Source: Pedosphaera sp. (GTDB lineage: Bacteria; Verrucomicrobiota; Verrucomicrobiia; Limisphaerales; JADLHS01). From it: a stretch of 32,560 bases of DNA. The notes below the pieces were generated by a model. That model made no database searches. It saw only the letters and a list, made by a program, of their open reading frames with translations, and was not told where the DNA came from. Position numbers and translations under genes: made by a program. Positions 7,602 through 15,111 of this stretch are shown here, piece after piece (positions within the stretch are counted from its first letter, which is position 1; every line of letters begins with the position of its first letter). Location of the stretch: positions 1 to 32,560 of the forward strand of contig SIBJ01000045.1 in assembly GCA_009695195.1 (NCBI GenBank). Direction: 5' to 3'.

Positions 7602-9122
7602 ATGAAAAAATTCCTCACACTGATGACGTTGGTTGCGACCCTCGCGGCCAGCACGCCACAAACTGTGTTCGCGCAGCCGGCGGCGCCCGTTGCGGCCCCG
7701 GTCGCCACGCCGCCCTCGCCGTCGCTCGAACAGCGCATCGGCACGCTCGAAGCCTACGTGAACAACGGTGATCCCTCCGCCGTCCTGAAAGTCGGGCCCA
7801 AGGACAAGGCCGGCAACCCGACCATTCCTGAAGGTCTGGTGACGCCCACTTCCGCCACGGCCGGCCCGGGCCACAACGCCTGGATGATGACCAGCTCCGC
7901 GCTCGTGTTGTTCATGACGTTGCCCGGGCTATTCCTGTTCTACGGCGGCCTGGTACGCCGGAAAAACATTTTGTCCGTCATCGCGCAGTGCTTCGGCATC
8001 GCAGGACTCGTTACGATCCTCTGGGTCGTTTTCGGTTACAGCATGGTATTCGCCGACGGCTCCGGGCCGTACTGGGGCAACATGAAATTTGCGATGCTCA
8101 AAGGTGTGGATTCACTCCCGAACACGAACTACGCCTACTGGGTTTCGCACAACGTCTTCAGCATGTATCAACTCATGTTCGCGATCATCACACCCGCGCT
8201 GATTCTTGGCGCGATCGCCGAGCGCATGAAGTTCAGCGCCATCCTGCTGTTCGTTGGCCTCTGGATGGTGGTGGTTTACTTCCCGCTGGCGCACATGGTC
8301 TGGGGCGTCAATGGCGCGATGAATGGCGTTTGGAACGCCGACGCCAAGATCAAAGCGATTGATTTCGCGGGCGGCACGGTCGTTCACATGTCGTCCGGCT
8401 GGTCGGCGCTCATCCTGTGTTTGATTCTTGGCAAGCGCCTCGGCTTTCCGAAGGAACCTATGCCGCCGCACAGCATGGTGCTTTGCGCCATCGGCACGGG
8501 CATGTTGTGGGTGGGCTGGTACGGTTTCAACGCCGGTAGCGCCGTGGCGGCAGACGGTGTGGCGGCAAACGCCTTCATGACCACGACGATCGCGACGGCC
8601 GTGGCCTCCTTCGTGTGGCCGCTGGCGGAATGGTTCACCCGCGGCAAACCCAGCGTCCTCGGTTTTTGCTCCGGCGCGGTGGCGGGTCTGGTGGTGGTGA
8701 CGCCGGCGTGCGGTTTCATTGACGCGAGTGGCGCATTGGTCATCGGGGTCGCCGCAGGATTGATTCCCTGGTTCTTCTGCTACAAGGTCAAGTCTTGGTT
8801 CGGCTACGATGATGCACTGGACACGTTTGGCGTCCACGCCATCGGCGGTACGCTCGGCGCACTCCTCACGGGTTTCCTCGCGACGCCGAGCGTCAACGGA
8901 AACTTGAACACGAACCTCAAGGACATTGTCGGCAAGTCGCTCTGGCTCGAACAACTCAAAGCGATCGGCGTGACGCTGCTCCTGGCCGTCGTCGGCACGG
9001 CCATCATCGCCTACGTTGTGAAACTGGTCCTCGGTGGCCTGCGCCCGGCGGAGGAAATTGAAGTCGCCGGTCTCGACCTCGCTGAACACGGCGAAGAAGG
9101 CTACCACCAGTCTCGCGGTTAA
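7602..9122 (+). CDS. amtB: ammonium transporter/channel AmtB
   Basis: A 506-aa inner-membrane channel for ammonium, gated by the PII protein encoded just upstream. An N-terminal signal peptide (MKKFLTLMTLVATLAAS, likely cleaved after VFA near residue 25) is followed by a Pro/Ala-rich periplasmic extension of about 60 residues containing SLEQRIGTLEAYV, then about 11 membrane helices. The twin pore histidines are present as GGTVVHMSSG (H262) and FGVHAIGG (H412); their 150-residue spacing equals that of H168 and H318 in E. coli AmtB. Other conserved pieces are LFYGGLVRRKN, AIAERMKF and WVGWYGFNAGSA. The cytosolic C-terminus (LRPAEEIEVAGLDLAEHGEEGY) is the normal PII-docking tail. It is cotranscribed with glnK. 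Confidence 0.96.
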   Translation: MKKFLTLMTLVATLAASTPQTVFAQPAAPVAAPVATPPSPSLEQRIGTLEAYVNNGDPSAVLKVGPKDKAGNPTIPEGLVTPTSATAGPGHNAWMMTSSALVLFMTLPGLFLFYGGLVRRKNILSVIAQCFGIAGLVTILWVVFGYSMVFADGSGPYWGNMKFAMLKGVDSLPNTNYAYWVSHNVFSMYQLMFAIITPALILGAIAERMKFSAILLFVGLWMVVVYFPLAHMVWGVNGAMNGVWNADAKIKAIDFAGGTVVHMSSGWSALILCLILGKRLGFPKEPMPPHSMVLCAIGTGMLWVGWYGFNAGSAVAADGVAANAFMTTTIATAVASFVWPLAEWFTRGKPSVLGFCSGAVAGLVVVTPACGFIDASGALVIGVAAGLIPWFFCYKVKSWFGYDDALDTFGVHAIGGTLGALLTGFLATPSVNGNLNTNLKDIVGKSLWLEQLKAIGVTLLLAVVGTAIIAYVVKLVLGGLRPAEEIEVAGLDLAEHGEEGYHQSRG

Positions 9123-9161
9123 GCCGCAGTTGGCGAAACCAAAATCCGTTTAGAAACAAGT

Positions 9162-9202
9162 CGCGCCGCCCCGGAGCAATCCGTGGCGGCGCGAATCTTT
9201 TG
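9162..9202 (+). terminator. stem-loop terminator candidate after amtB
   Basis: TCGCGCCGCC (9162-9171) pairs perfectly with GGCGGCGCGA (9186-9195) around a 14-nt loop, 40 nt after the amtB stop, followed by a short T-containing run (ATCTTTTG). It may end the glnK-amtB transcript and also separates it from the convergent phosphatase gene. Confidence 0.6.
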
Positions 9203-9206
9203 CGAA

Positions 9207-9273
9207 GCGCCGAGCACCGCCTCGGCTCGTTGCTGGAAAGAAATCCCGACTGGCCGAGACGGTGCTCGCCGCT
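9207..9273. repeat. tandem stem-loop repeat, third copy
   Basis: The left arm 9207-9227 and right arm 9253-9273 are complementary at 19 of 21 positions. The left arm contains its own hairpin GCCGAG/CTCGGC; the right arm has a near-equivalent one. The outer AGCGCC...GCTCC ends match the style of the copies at 1037 and 6924. It sits just past the stop of the PP2C gene. Confidence 0.65.
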
Positions 9274-9290
9274 CCGGTTCACGGCCGGCC

Positions 9291-10133
9291 TCAAACCACC
9301 TGGACGACCAGCGCCGTTGTGTTGTCACGGCAACCGCGTTCGAGCGCTTCGGTAACGAGGCGATGCGCGGGATTCGCGTCCGGCCCGGCACATTCCGGCG
9401 AGCGCAAGACTTCGACGAGATGGCTGTCGTAAAGCCCCTCGATCAGTCCATCCGTGCAGAGCAGAAAAATATCGCCCGGCTCGAACGCCACCGCGCCGAC
9501 TTGCGGCTCGACGAACTGGTTGCTCCCGCCGAGCGCCTTTTGAAGTACGTTGCGGCGCGGATGCGAGCGCGCCTCGCGCTCGTTTATCTTTCCGTTGCGC
9601 AGCAGCCAGCCGACGTGCGTGTCGTCATGGCTTAGTTGTTTGATCGCGTCGGCCTTCGCCGGCAGATAATAAATCCGGGTGTCGCCGATGTGGCCGAAAT
9701 ACATCCAGCCCGGCGTGAACCAGCACAGACTCAACGTCGCTTCCATGCCCGCCGTCTCCTCGTAACTCCCGCCGACGTACGCGAGCGCGCGATGGGTTTC
9801 GCCGAACAACTCGGTGAGCACGTCTTCAACTCCCGCTTCGAGGCCGACGGCGGATTGTTTGAACGAGCGCGGCAGCAGTGTCGTGATTTTTTCAACGGTG
9901 ATCCGGCTGGCGAACTCACCGGCCATCGCGCCGCCCATGCCGTCGCTTACCGCAAAAGCAAAGTCCGTGTTCGCCGTCGAAGCCTCGCCCAGTTTTCCGA
10001 GGTGATGGATTTCCCGCGCGTCAAATTGCACGCCCACGAAAGCATCTTCGTTGTTCGGTCGCACCTTGCCGCGGTCGGTCCAGCCGAACCATTTCAACGA
10101 GGTTGCGGTTGAAACTGTTGGATGGAGATTCAT
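9291..10133 (-). CDS. PP2C-family serine/threonine protein phosphatase
   Basis: A 280-aa soluble phosphatase of the metal-dependent PPM/PP2C family. All key motifs are present in order: TDRGKVRPNNEDAFVG (metal and phosphate binding), AVSDGMGGAMAGEFAS, GHIGDTRIYYL, LSHDDTHVGWLL, LLCTDGLIEGLYD and the terminal RDNTTALVVQV that supplies the last metal Asp. Length is that of a bare catalytic domain, with no membrane segment or sensor. Its ATG (10131-10133) overlaps the TGA of the upstream mini-kinase gene as ATGA, so both are made from one transcript. Its position between amtB and glnII suggests a link to nitrogen control, but no target is known; this is inference. Confidence 0.92.
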   Translation of the reverse strand: MNLHPTVSTATSLKWFGWTDRGKVRPNNEDAFVGVQFDAREIHHLGKLGEASTANTDFAFAVSDGMGGAMAGEFASRITVEKITTLLPRSFKQSAVGLEAGVEDVLTELFGETHRALAYVGGSYEETAGMEATLSLCWFTPGWMYFGHIGDTRIYYLPAKADAIKQLSHDDTHVGWLLRNGKINEREARSHPRRNVLQKALGGSNQFVEPQVGAVAFEPGDIFLLCTDGLIEGLYDSHLVEVLRSPECAGPDANPAHRLVTEALERGCRDNTTALVVQVV

Positions 10134-10528
10134 GACGGCGAAGTTTTTCCCACTGCTGGGAGCAACGTGGCGAATTCAAAATCAACGATGCAGAAACGTC
10201 CGTCCGATTGGCGGTAAGTCACATTGCGCAGATCGGGATCGTCGTGGCGCACGCCGAACGTCTCCAACTCGGCGAAGAGAGTGCGCGCGCGTTCGGCGTC
10301 GAGATGCTCGACGCGTGAGCCGCAATTCGTGGTGACGATGCGGATTTGCGCCGCGTCCGCTTCGAGCAATCGCGGCACGAAGCCGCAACCATGCGCTGCG
10401 AGATGGCGCAGGACGCGCACCTCGTTCGCGAAGCGCGCCGGCGCGTCCGGCCCGTGGTAATTCTTGATCACCCGGCCATCGAAGGTCAGGTTCACGGTCG
10501 CCCGGAGAGTGTCTTTGACTTTCAGCAT
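10130..10528 (-). CDS. miniature protein-kinase-like phosphotransferase, 132 aa
   Basis: A very short kinase-fold protein. Elements in order: K22 in VIKNY (candidate beta-3 lysine), E36 in FANEVRVLRHL (candidate alpha-C glutamate), hinge-like IRIVTTNCG (63-70), the catalytic loop RHDDPDLRN (H95, D97 or D96, N102) and IVDFEFA (D116, the DFG-equivalent). The chain ends 16 residues after DFE, so nearly the whole C-lobe after the metal-binding Asp is missing. This resembles RIO/Bud32/LPS-kinase-like minimal kinases more than Hanks kinases, but is shorter than any of those families. It is translationally coupled (ATGA) to the PP2C phosphatase. Substrate unknown; an enzyme of small-molecule phosphorylation is possible. 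Confidence 0.7.
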   Translation of the reverse strand: MLKVKDTLRATVNLTFDGRVIKNYHGPDAPARFANEVRVLRHLAAHGCGFVPRLLEADAAQIRIVTTNCGSRVEHLDAERARTLFAELETFGVRHDDPDLRNVTYRQSDGRFCIVDFEFATLLPAVGKTSPS

Positions 10529-10710
10529 TGGCCGAAAACGGTTTTGCCTTCCCGTCGGAGAGTTGAACCGATTCGCGCAGGATGTTCAACCCTAGACAGC
10601 CAAACTTCGCCGTGCCTTATCACGCGGCAAATCGCGCGCATGGCTGAAATCCTTGCTGGCTGCGGCTGAAACGCAGTTCACCACCGCGCGTCGGTAAATT
10701 TCTTGCGGCC

Positions 10711-10726
10711 TGGCACCCGCGTTGCT
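10711..10726 (+). promoter_or_regulatory. sigma-54 (RpoN) promoter of glnII
   Basis: TGGCAC (10711-10716), five bases, TTGCT (10722-10726), with GG (10712-10713) and GC (10724-10725) exactly 10 nt apart. The 24 bases from TGGCAC onward agree with the glnK promoter at all but three positions. Predicted transcription start is near 10737, about 70 nt before ATG 10807. The remaining upstream gap (10529-10710) shows no other clear feature. Confidence 0.88.
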
Positions 10727-10806
10727 AAAAACCGCGCGCCAGAGTCGTCGTAGAAACTTTGGCCCTGACTGATCTAACGAAAACTGAATCGAAACACACA
10801 CCGAAC

Positions 10807-11874
10807 ATGGCGAAATATAAATTAGAATACATCTGGCTCGACGGTTACGAACCCGTCCCCAACCTCCGCGGCAAAACCCAAATCAAGGAATTCTCCAGCT
10901 TTCCGAAACTCGAACAGCTTCCGATGTGGGGCTTCGACGGCAGCTCGACGCGTCAGGCCGAAGGCCGCACTTCGGATTGCATGCTCAAACCCGTGGCGGT
11001 CTTCCCCGACTCGACCAAGAAAAACGGCGTGCTCGTCATGTGTGAAGTGATGATGCCGGACTGCAAGACGCCGCATCCGAGCAATGCCCGCGCGACGATT
11101 CTCGACGACGCGGACGCGTGGTTCGGATACGAGCAGGAATATTTCCTCTACAAAGACGGCGCTCCGCTCGGCTTCCCGCAGGGCGGCGGTTTCCCGCCGC
11201 CGCAGGGTGAATACTACACGGGCGTTGGCTACAAGAACGTGGGCTGCATCGCGCGCGAAATCGTGGACGCGCACCTCGACCTCTGCCTCGACGCCGGCAT
11301 CAACCACGAAGGCATCAACGCCGAAGTCGCCAAAGGCCAGTGGGAATTCCAAATTTTCGGGAAAGGTTCCCGCAGCGCCGCCGATCAGATGTGGATGGCG
11401 CGTTATATTCTCATGCGTCTCTGCGAGAAGTACGGCGTGGATGTGAACTGGCATTGCAAGCCGCTCGGCAAGGACGTGGATTGGAACGGCTCGGGCATGC
11501 ACTCGAACTTTTCGACGAAGCATATGCGCGAAGTCGGCGGCAAGGATTACTTCGAGGCGCTCATGGCGGCGTTCGACAAATACAAGAACGAACACATCGC
11601 CGTCTATGGCCCGGACAATCATCTGCGCCTGACCGGCCTGCACGAGACGCAGTCCATTGACAAATTCAACTACGGCATCGCCAACCGCGGCGCCTCCGTG
11701 CGTGTGCCGCACAGCTTCGTGAACAACGGCTACAAAGGTTATCTCGAAGATCGCCGCCCGAATTCGCAGGGCGACCCCTACAAGATCGCCAGCCGGATTC
11801 TTCAGACGATCGCCACGGTGCCGCTTAACGCCGTCCACAAAAAGCCGGCCAAGCGCGCGACGGTAACGGCGTAA
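10807..11874 (+). CDS. glnII: glutamine synthetase type II (eukaryote-like GSII)
   Basis: A 355-aa cytosolic enzyme that makes glutamine from glutamate, ammonium and ATP. Size and motifs match the GSII family of eukaryotes, Rhizobiales and actinomycetes rather than the 470-aa GSI: LEYIWLDGYE, WGFDGSSTRQAEG, WFGYEQEYFL, GINAEVAKGQWEFQI, DWNGSGMHSNFSTKHMRE, LTGLHET and SVRVPHSFV with GYLEDRRPNSQGDPY at the end. There is no adenylylation tyrosine motif, as is normal for GSII, so control is expected at transcription, in line with its sigma-54 promoter. An in-frame TTG at 10759 is possible but ATG 10807 begins the conserved N-terminus. A terminator follows. The GSI gene lies 850 nt downstream. Confidence 0.95.
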   Translation: MAKYKLEYIWLDGYEPVPNLRGKTQIKEFSSFPKLEQLPMWGFDGSSTRQAEGRTSDCMLKPVAVFPDSTKKNGVLVMCEVMMPDCKTPHPSNARATILDDADAWFGYEQEYFLYKDGAPLGFPQGGGFPPPQGEYYTGVGYKNVGCIAREIVDAHLDLCLDAGINHEGINAEVAKGQWEFQIFGKGSRSAADQMWMARYILMRLCEKYGVDVNWHCKPLGKDVDWNGSGMHSNFSTKHMREVGGKDYFEALMAAFDKYKNEHIAVYGPDNHLRLTGLHETQSIDKFNYGIANRGASVRVPHSFVNNGYKGYLEDRRPNSQGDPYKIASRILQTIATVPLNAVHKKPAKRATVTA

Positions 11875-11902
11875 CAGCGGTTAACTTACCGTAGATTCAT
11901 CG

Positions 11903-11940
11903 AAGGCGCGGCCGCGAGGTCGCGCCTTTGTTGTTCTTGG
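11903..11940 (+). terminator. rho-independent terminator of glnII
   Basis: AAGGCGCGGCC (11903-11913) pairs with GGTCGCGCCTT (11918-11928), an 11-bp stem with one G-T pair and a GCGA (GNRA-type) tetraloop, followed by TTTGTTGTTCTT. It starts 29 nt after the glnII stop. Confidence 0.8.
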
Positions 11941-11965
11941 AGTTTTTGGAGGTGTCTGCGGCGGA

Positions 11966-12196
11966 TCACGCTTTCGGCGGGATCGTCGGATACGTTTTCT
12001 TCTGAGCGTTCATCCACCGGGCGTGTGCTCGTTCCACGGCCCGCCTCAGCACTTCACGGGAGAGGCCGGGGCGATGCGCCAACGTTTCATCGAGCAGCGA
12101 GATGTACTTCTCCAGAAGTTGATCGGCCTCGGCACCGGCGCGCGCCAGCAACGCGGCCTCGCGGGCCAGAATCAGAGCTTCCAACTCAGGATTCAT
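11966..12196 (-). CDS. hypothetical protein, 76 aa, coupled to the upstream gene
   Basis: A small helical, Ala/Leu/Glu-rich protein (begins MNPELEALILAREAALL; ends KKTYPTIPPKA). ATG 12194-12196 overlaps the stop of the upstream 118-aa ORF as ATGA, so I prefer it to an ATG four codons earlier. The LEALILAREAALLARAG segment is amphipathic and could form a coiled coil. I do not recognise the family. Both genes of this pair lie on the minus strand between two glutamine synthetase genes. Confidence 0.55.
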   Translation of the reverse strand: MNPELEALILAREAALLARAGAEADQLLEKYISLLDETLAHRPGLSREVLRRAVERAHARWMNAQKKTYPTIPPKA

Positions 12197-12549
12197 CCCG
12201 GAAAGCATTTTGCCAGCACTTCGTCGGCTGCTTGATCAGTCATGGGATTGTTGCTCATGCGCCAGGACTCCTCGAGTTGTCCGAGTCGCCCGCGCAGTTC
12301 GCGTGAGGCCCATTCGTCGGAATAGTCCGGGTCCGAAACGGTGAGATAAAGCGACCGTGTCATGCGCAATAAACATTTCAGCGCCTCCCGGTGGGTGCTC
12401 CGCAGTTCGGCAGAAGGGTCGCCTTGGAGAATTGTCCGCCGCTGCCAGTCGAGGAAGCCCTGGCATTGTGCCGACACCCACTCCACGTGTTCTTTGAACA
12501 CCGCCGGTGCCGGAAAACCTGTCGCTTGCATTTCAATCGTCGCGCTCAT
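12193..12549 (-). CDS. hypothetical protein, 118 aa, first gene of a coupled pair
   Basis: Begins MSATIEMQATGFPAPAVFKEHVEWVS. It is helical and acidic, with a DWQRRTIL segment, TRSLYLTVSDPDYSDEW and a C-terminal DQAADEVLAKCFPG. No signal peptide, membrane helix or catalytic motif is evident. The frame extends ten codons upstream to another ATG (12579), but ATG 12549 leaves a cleaner start. The two-gene unit is convergent with glnII, separated from it by the terminator. Function unknown; the small size and coupling would fit a toxin-antitoxin or regulatory pair, which is only a guess. Confidence 0.55.
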   Translation of the reverse strand: MSATIEMQATGFPAPAVFKEHVEWVSAQCQGFLDWQRRTILQGDPSAELRSTHREALKCLLRMTRSLYLTVSDPDYSDEWASRELRGRLGQLEESWRMSNNPMTDQAADEVLAKCFPG

Positions 12550-12727
12550 GCCGGAAAGCTGGCACAATTGGGCGCGCAAGCCAAGCCTATCCGTTGGCCC
12601 TTTGAGGCCGCGACGACTCGCCGCTTGTCAATAACTTGCCGCGATTAAGGCTTGGCGTCCGCGGCAAAGACCGTTATCACAAAGCCCCAACGACCCGATC
12701 AGCAGAACAAAGAAACCAAAGATAAAC

Positions 12728-14140
12728 ATGAGCACACCCAAAAGCGTTATCGAAATGGCCAAGCACGCCGGCGCGAAAATGGTGGACGTGAAGTTCGTGG
12801 ACACGTTCGGCACCTGGCAGCATTTCACCTGTCCCATCGGCGAGTTGACGGAGGAAGTTTTCGAGGAAGGCTTCGGCTTCGACGGATCGTCCATCCGCGG
12901 CTGGAAATCCATCGAGGCCTCCGACATGCTCGCGATGCCCGATCCGGACACGGCGTTCATTGATCCTTTCATGGCGGTGCCGACGTTGAGCGTCACCTGC
13001 ACCATCGCCGAGACCGGCACGAAGGAAGCCTACAACCGCGACCCGCGCGGCATCGCCCAGCGCGGCGAGGCGTATTTGAAAAGCACCGGCCTCGCCGACA
13101 CCGCCGTGTTCGGACCCGAAGCCGAGTTCTTCATCTTCGACAACGTCCAGTTCGATCACAAATCCAACGGCTGCTTTTACTCCGTGGATTCCGAGGAAGC
13201 CGTTTGGAACACCGGTCGCGACGAAATGCCGAACCTCGGTTACAAGATTCGCCACAAAGAAGGTTATTTCCCGGTCGCGCCCACCGACACGCAGCAGGAC
13301 CTCCGCACCGAGATGTGCCTCGTGATGGAAAGCCTCGGCATCCAGGTCGAACGCCAGCACCACGAAGTCGCCACCGCCGGCCAGGCGGAAATTGATTTCC
13401 GTTTCAACACGCTCGTGAAGACCGCCGACACGATGATGCTTTACAAATACATCATCAAGAACGTCGCCAAGAAACACGGCAAGACCGTCACCTTCATGCC
13501 CAAGCCGTTGTTCGGCGACAACGGTTCGGGAATGCACACGCATCAATCGCTTTGGAACAAGGGCAAACCCATCTTCGCCGGCAAGGAATACGCCGGCCTC
13601 TCGAAGATGGCGCTTTATTACATCGGCGGAATTCTGAAACACGCGAAAGCTCTCGCCGCGATCTGCAATCCGACCACGAACAGCTACAAGCGGCTCGTGC
13701 CCGGTTACGAAGCGCCGGTGAACCTCGCCTATTCCGCGCGCAATCGCTCCGCCGCCATCCGCATCCCGACCTTCAGCGAAAGCCCGAAGGCCAAGCGCAT
13801 CGAATATCGCCCGCCCGATCCGTCCGCGAATCCGTATCTCTGTTACACCGCGTTGCTCATGGCCGGACTCGACGGCGTGTTGAACAAGATTGACCCCGGC
13901 GAACCGATGGACAAAAACCTCTACGAGTTGCCGCCGGAAGAGCACGCGAAGATTCCGCAGATGCCCGGCAGTCTCGAAGAGGCGCTGAATCATCTGGAGA
14001 AGGATCACGCGTTCCTGCTCAAGGGCGACGTCTTCACCGCCGACTTCCTCGACATGTGGATCAGTCACAAGCGCAAGGAACACGACGCGATGCGCATCCG
14101 TCCGCATCCCTACGAATTCTTTTTGTATTACGACGTGTGA
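12728..14140 (+). CDS. glnA: glutamine synthetase type I (GlnA, adenylylatable GSI-beta type)
   Basis: A 470-aa cytosolic enzyme that forms dodecamers and makes glutamine from glutamate and ammonium. GSI landmarks: [27 protein letters not shown], the substrate site GQAEIDFRF with [30 protein letters not shown] (ATP/glutamate binding) and NRSAAIRIP. The adenylylation loop [12 protein letters not shown] is present with Tyr399, matching Tyr397 of enteric GlnA, so activity is probably controlled by a GlnE adenylyltransferase encoded elsewhere. In contrast to glnK and glnII, the 178-nt upstream gap (12550-12727) has no recognisable sigma-54 site; I see no convincing promoter at all there. Confidence 0.97.
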   Translation: MSTPKSVIEMAKHAGAKMVDVKFVDTFGTWQHFTCPIGELTEEVFEEGFGFDGSSIRGWKSIEASDMLAMPDPDTAFIDPFMAVPTLSVTCTIAETGTKEAYNRDPRGIAQRGEAYLKSTGLADTAVFGPEAEFFIFDNVQFDHKSNGCFYSVDSEEAVWNTGRDEMPNLGYKIRHKEGYFPVAPTDTQQDLRTEMCLVMESLGIQVERQHHEVATAGQAEIDFRFNTLVKTADTMMLYKYIIKNVAKKHGKTVTFMPKPLFGDNGSGMHTHQSLWNKGKPIFAGKEYAGLSKMALYYIGGILKHAKALAAICNPTTNSYKRLVPGYEAPVNLAYSARNRSAAIRIPTFSESPKAKRIEYRPPDPSANPYLCYTALLMAGLDGVLNKIDPGEPMDKNLYELPPEEHAKIPQMPGSLEEALNHLEKDHAFLLKGDVFTADFLDMWISHKRKEHDAMRIRPHPYEFFLYYDV

Positions 14141-14157
14141 ACGTCCGGGGAATCGCC

Positions 14158-14184
14158 GGAGTGCGCCCGTCCCGGGCGCACTCC
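14158..14184 (+). terminator. perfect 11-bp hairpin after glnA
   Basis: GGAGTGCGCCC (14158-14168) pairs perfectly with GGGCGCACTCC (14174-14184) around a 5-nt loop, 17 nt after the glnA stop. There is no T-run, so it may be an RNA 3'-end stabiliser or a single-hairpin member of the GGAGCG repeat group rather than a classic terminator. Confidence 0.55.
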
Positions 14185-14279
14185 TATCGCATCGTTCCGA
14201 GACGCGCGCCGTTTTCCATTGCAGGAAATATCTTGAGCCGCGGGCGCAAAGCAGGTTTGATTGGCGGCGCAACATCACC

Positions 14280-15035
14280 ATGAACATCACCCAAACATTT
14301 CACTGGACCAAACTCACCGCCACTCTCGCGCTGCCGTTGCTGCTCGTCGCCGGCTGTCAGAGCACGCCGAAGAGTGAAACCGCCGTCGCCGCCAGCGGCG
14401 CGCCTGCCACTGCCACCAAGGTTACCGGCGGCGCGCGTTTCACCAGCGACAACGCCACCTGGCGACCGCTCCGCGCCGGCACCGCGCTCACCGCCGGCAC
14501 GCTCTTGCAGACCGCCGTGCGCTCCACCGTGGAGATCGTCGCCGGCGAATCCCGCGCCATCGCGCCCGCCACCGCCGACATCGCCGAGGTAGATATTCCC
14601 CTCCGCAACCGCATCCTTCTTGCCGAAGATTCCGTGGTGCAGATCGAAGATCTGTTGGTGGAAGCCACCGGTTACGCGAAGGGCGAGGGCGAAATCCGCC
14701 TCAACGTCCGCATGGGCCGCGTGATGTGCGCCAGCACCGCCACCGTGGATAGCCCGGTTTATGAAGTCCGTTTCGCCACCGGCATCGCGCGCGGACGCGC
14801 CGCCACTTTCGTCGTTCAGGCCGACGGCGTGGTGCAAGTGCTGCACGGCGCTGTGGCCGTCTCGCATCCCGACGGCACCAATGGCCGCGCCGTCTCGGCG
14901 GGCAATCAACTCGACACCCGCACCGGCCAGCTCACCAAGATCGGCGTCTCCCCGGTCACCTCCGCGCCCGTCGCCCGCCCGGCGGCTCCGGCGACTCCGC
15001 GCGCCGAACCCGGCCCACCGTCGCGGAAATATTGA
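14280..15035 (+). CDS. FecR-domain lipoprotein
   Basis: A 251-aa exported lipoprotein. The N-terminal hydrophobic stretch ends in a lipobox, LLLVAGC, with the lipidated cysteine at residue 26. A Thr/Ala-rich linker leads to a FecR-like beta domain: FTSDNATWRPLRAGTALTAGTLLQT, then a region of short beta strands, VRMGRVMC and FATGIARGRAATFVVQADGVVQVLHGAVAV. The C-terminus is proline-rich (RPAAPATPRAEPGPPSRKY). FecR-domain proteins of this kind are often surface or periplasmic proteins that may bind carbohydrate or peptide ligands; they need not be sigma-factor regulators, and no ECF sigma gene lies nearby. ATG 14280 is the only sensible start. The aroE gene follows after 76 nt. Confidence 0.8.
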   Translation: MNITQTFHWTKLTATLALPLLLVAGCQSTPKSETAVAASGAPATATKVTGGARFTSDNATWRPLRAGTALTAGTLLQTAVRSTVEIVAGESRAIAPATADIAEVDIPLRNRILLAEDSVVQIEDLLVEATGYAKGEGEIRLNVRMGRVMCASTATVDSPVYEVRFATGIARGRAATFVVQADGVVQVLHGAVAVSHPDGTNGRAVSAGNQLDTRTGQLTKIGVSPVTSAPVARPAAPATPRAEPGPPSRKY

Positions 15036-15111
15036 CGCGCGAACGCAGGCCTCGCATCGCGCCGCGACTTTTGCACTTTGAACTTCCCTCGCGCTTGCCG
15101 ATACTCCGCGC

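Noticed and set aside
12550..12566. TGGCAC before the glnA region considered as another sigma-54 promoter
   Set aside because: The -12 element is missing (no TTGC or GC at the required 10-nt spacing). TGGCGT...GGCA near 12655 also has the wrong spacing.
14158..14184. Hairpin after glnA as a firm rho-independent terminator
   Set aside because: Perfect stem but no following T-run, so kept only as a candidate.
12677..14290. 537-codon minus-strand frame opposite glnA
   Set aside because: Exact shadow of a well-supported glutamine synthetase; no motifs, His/Arg/Gly-rich composition.
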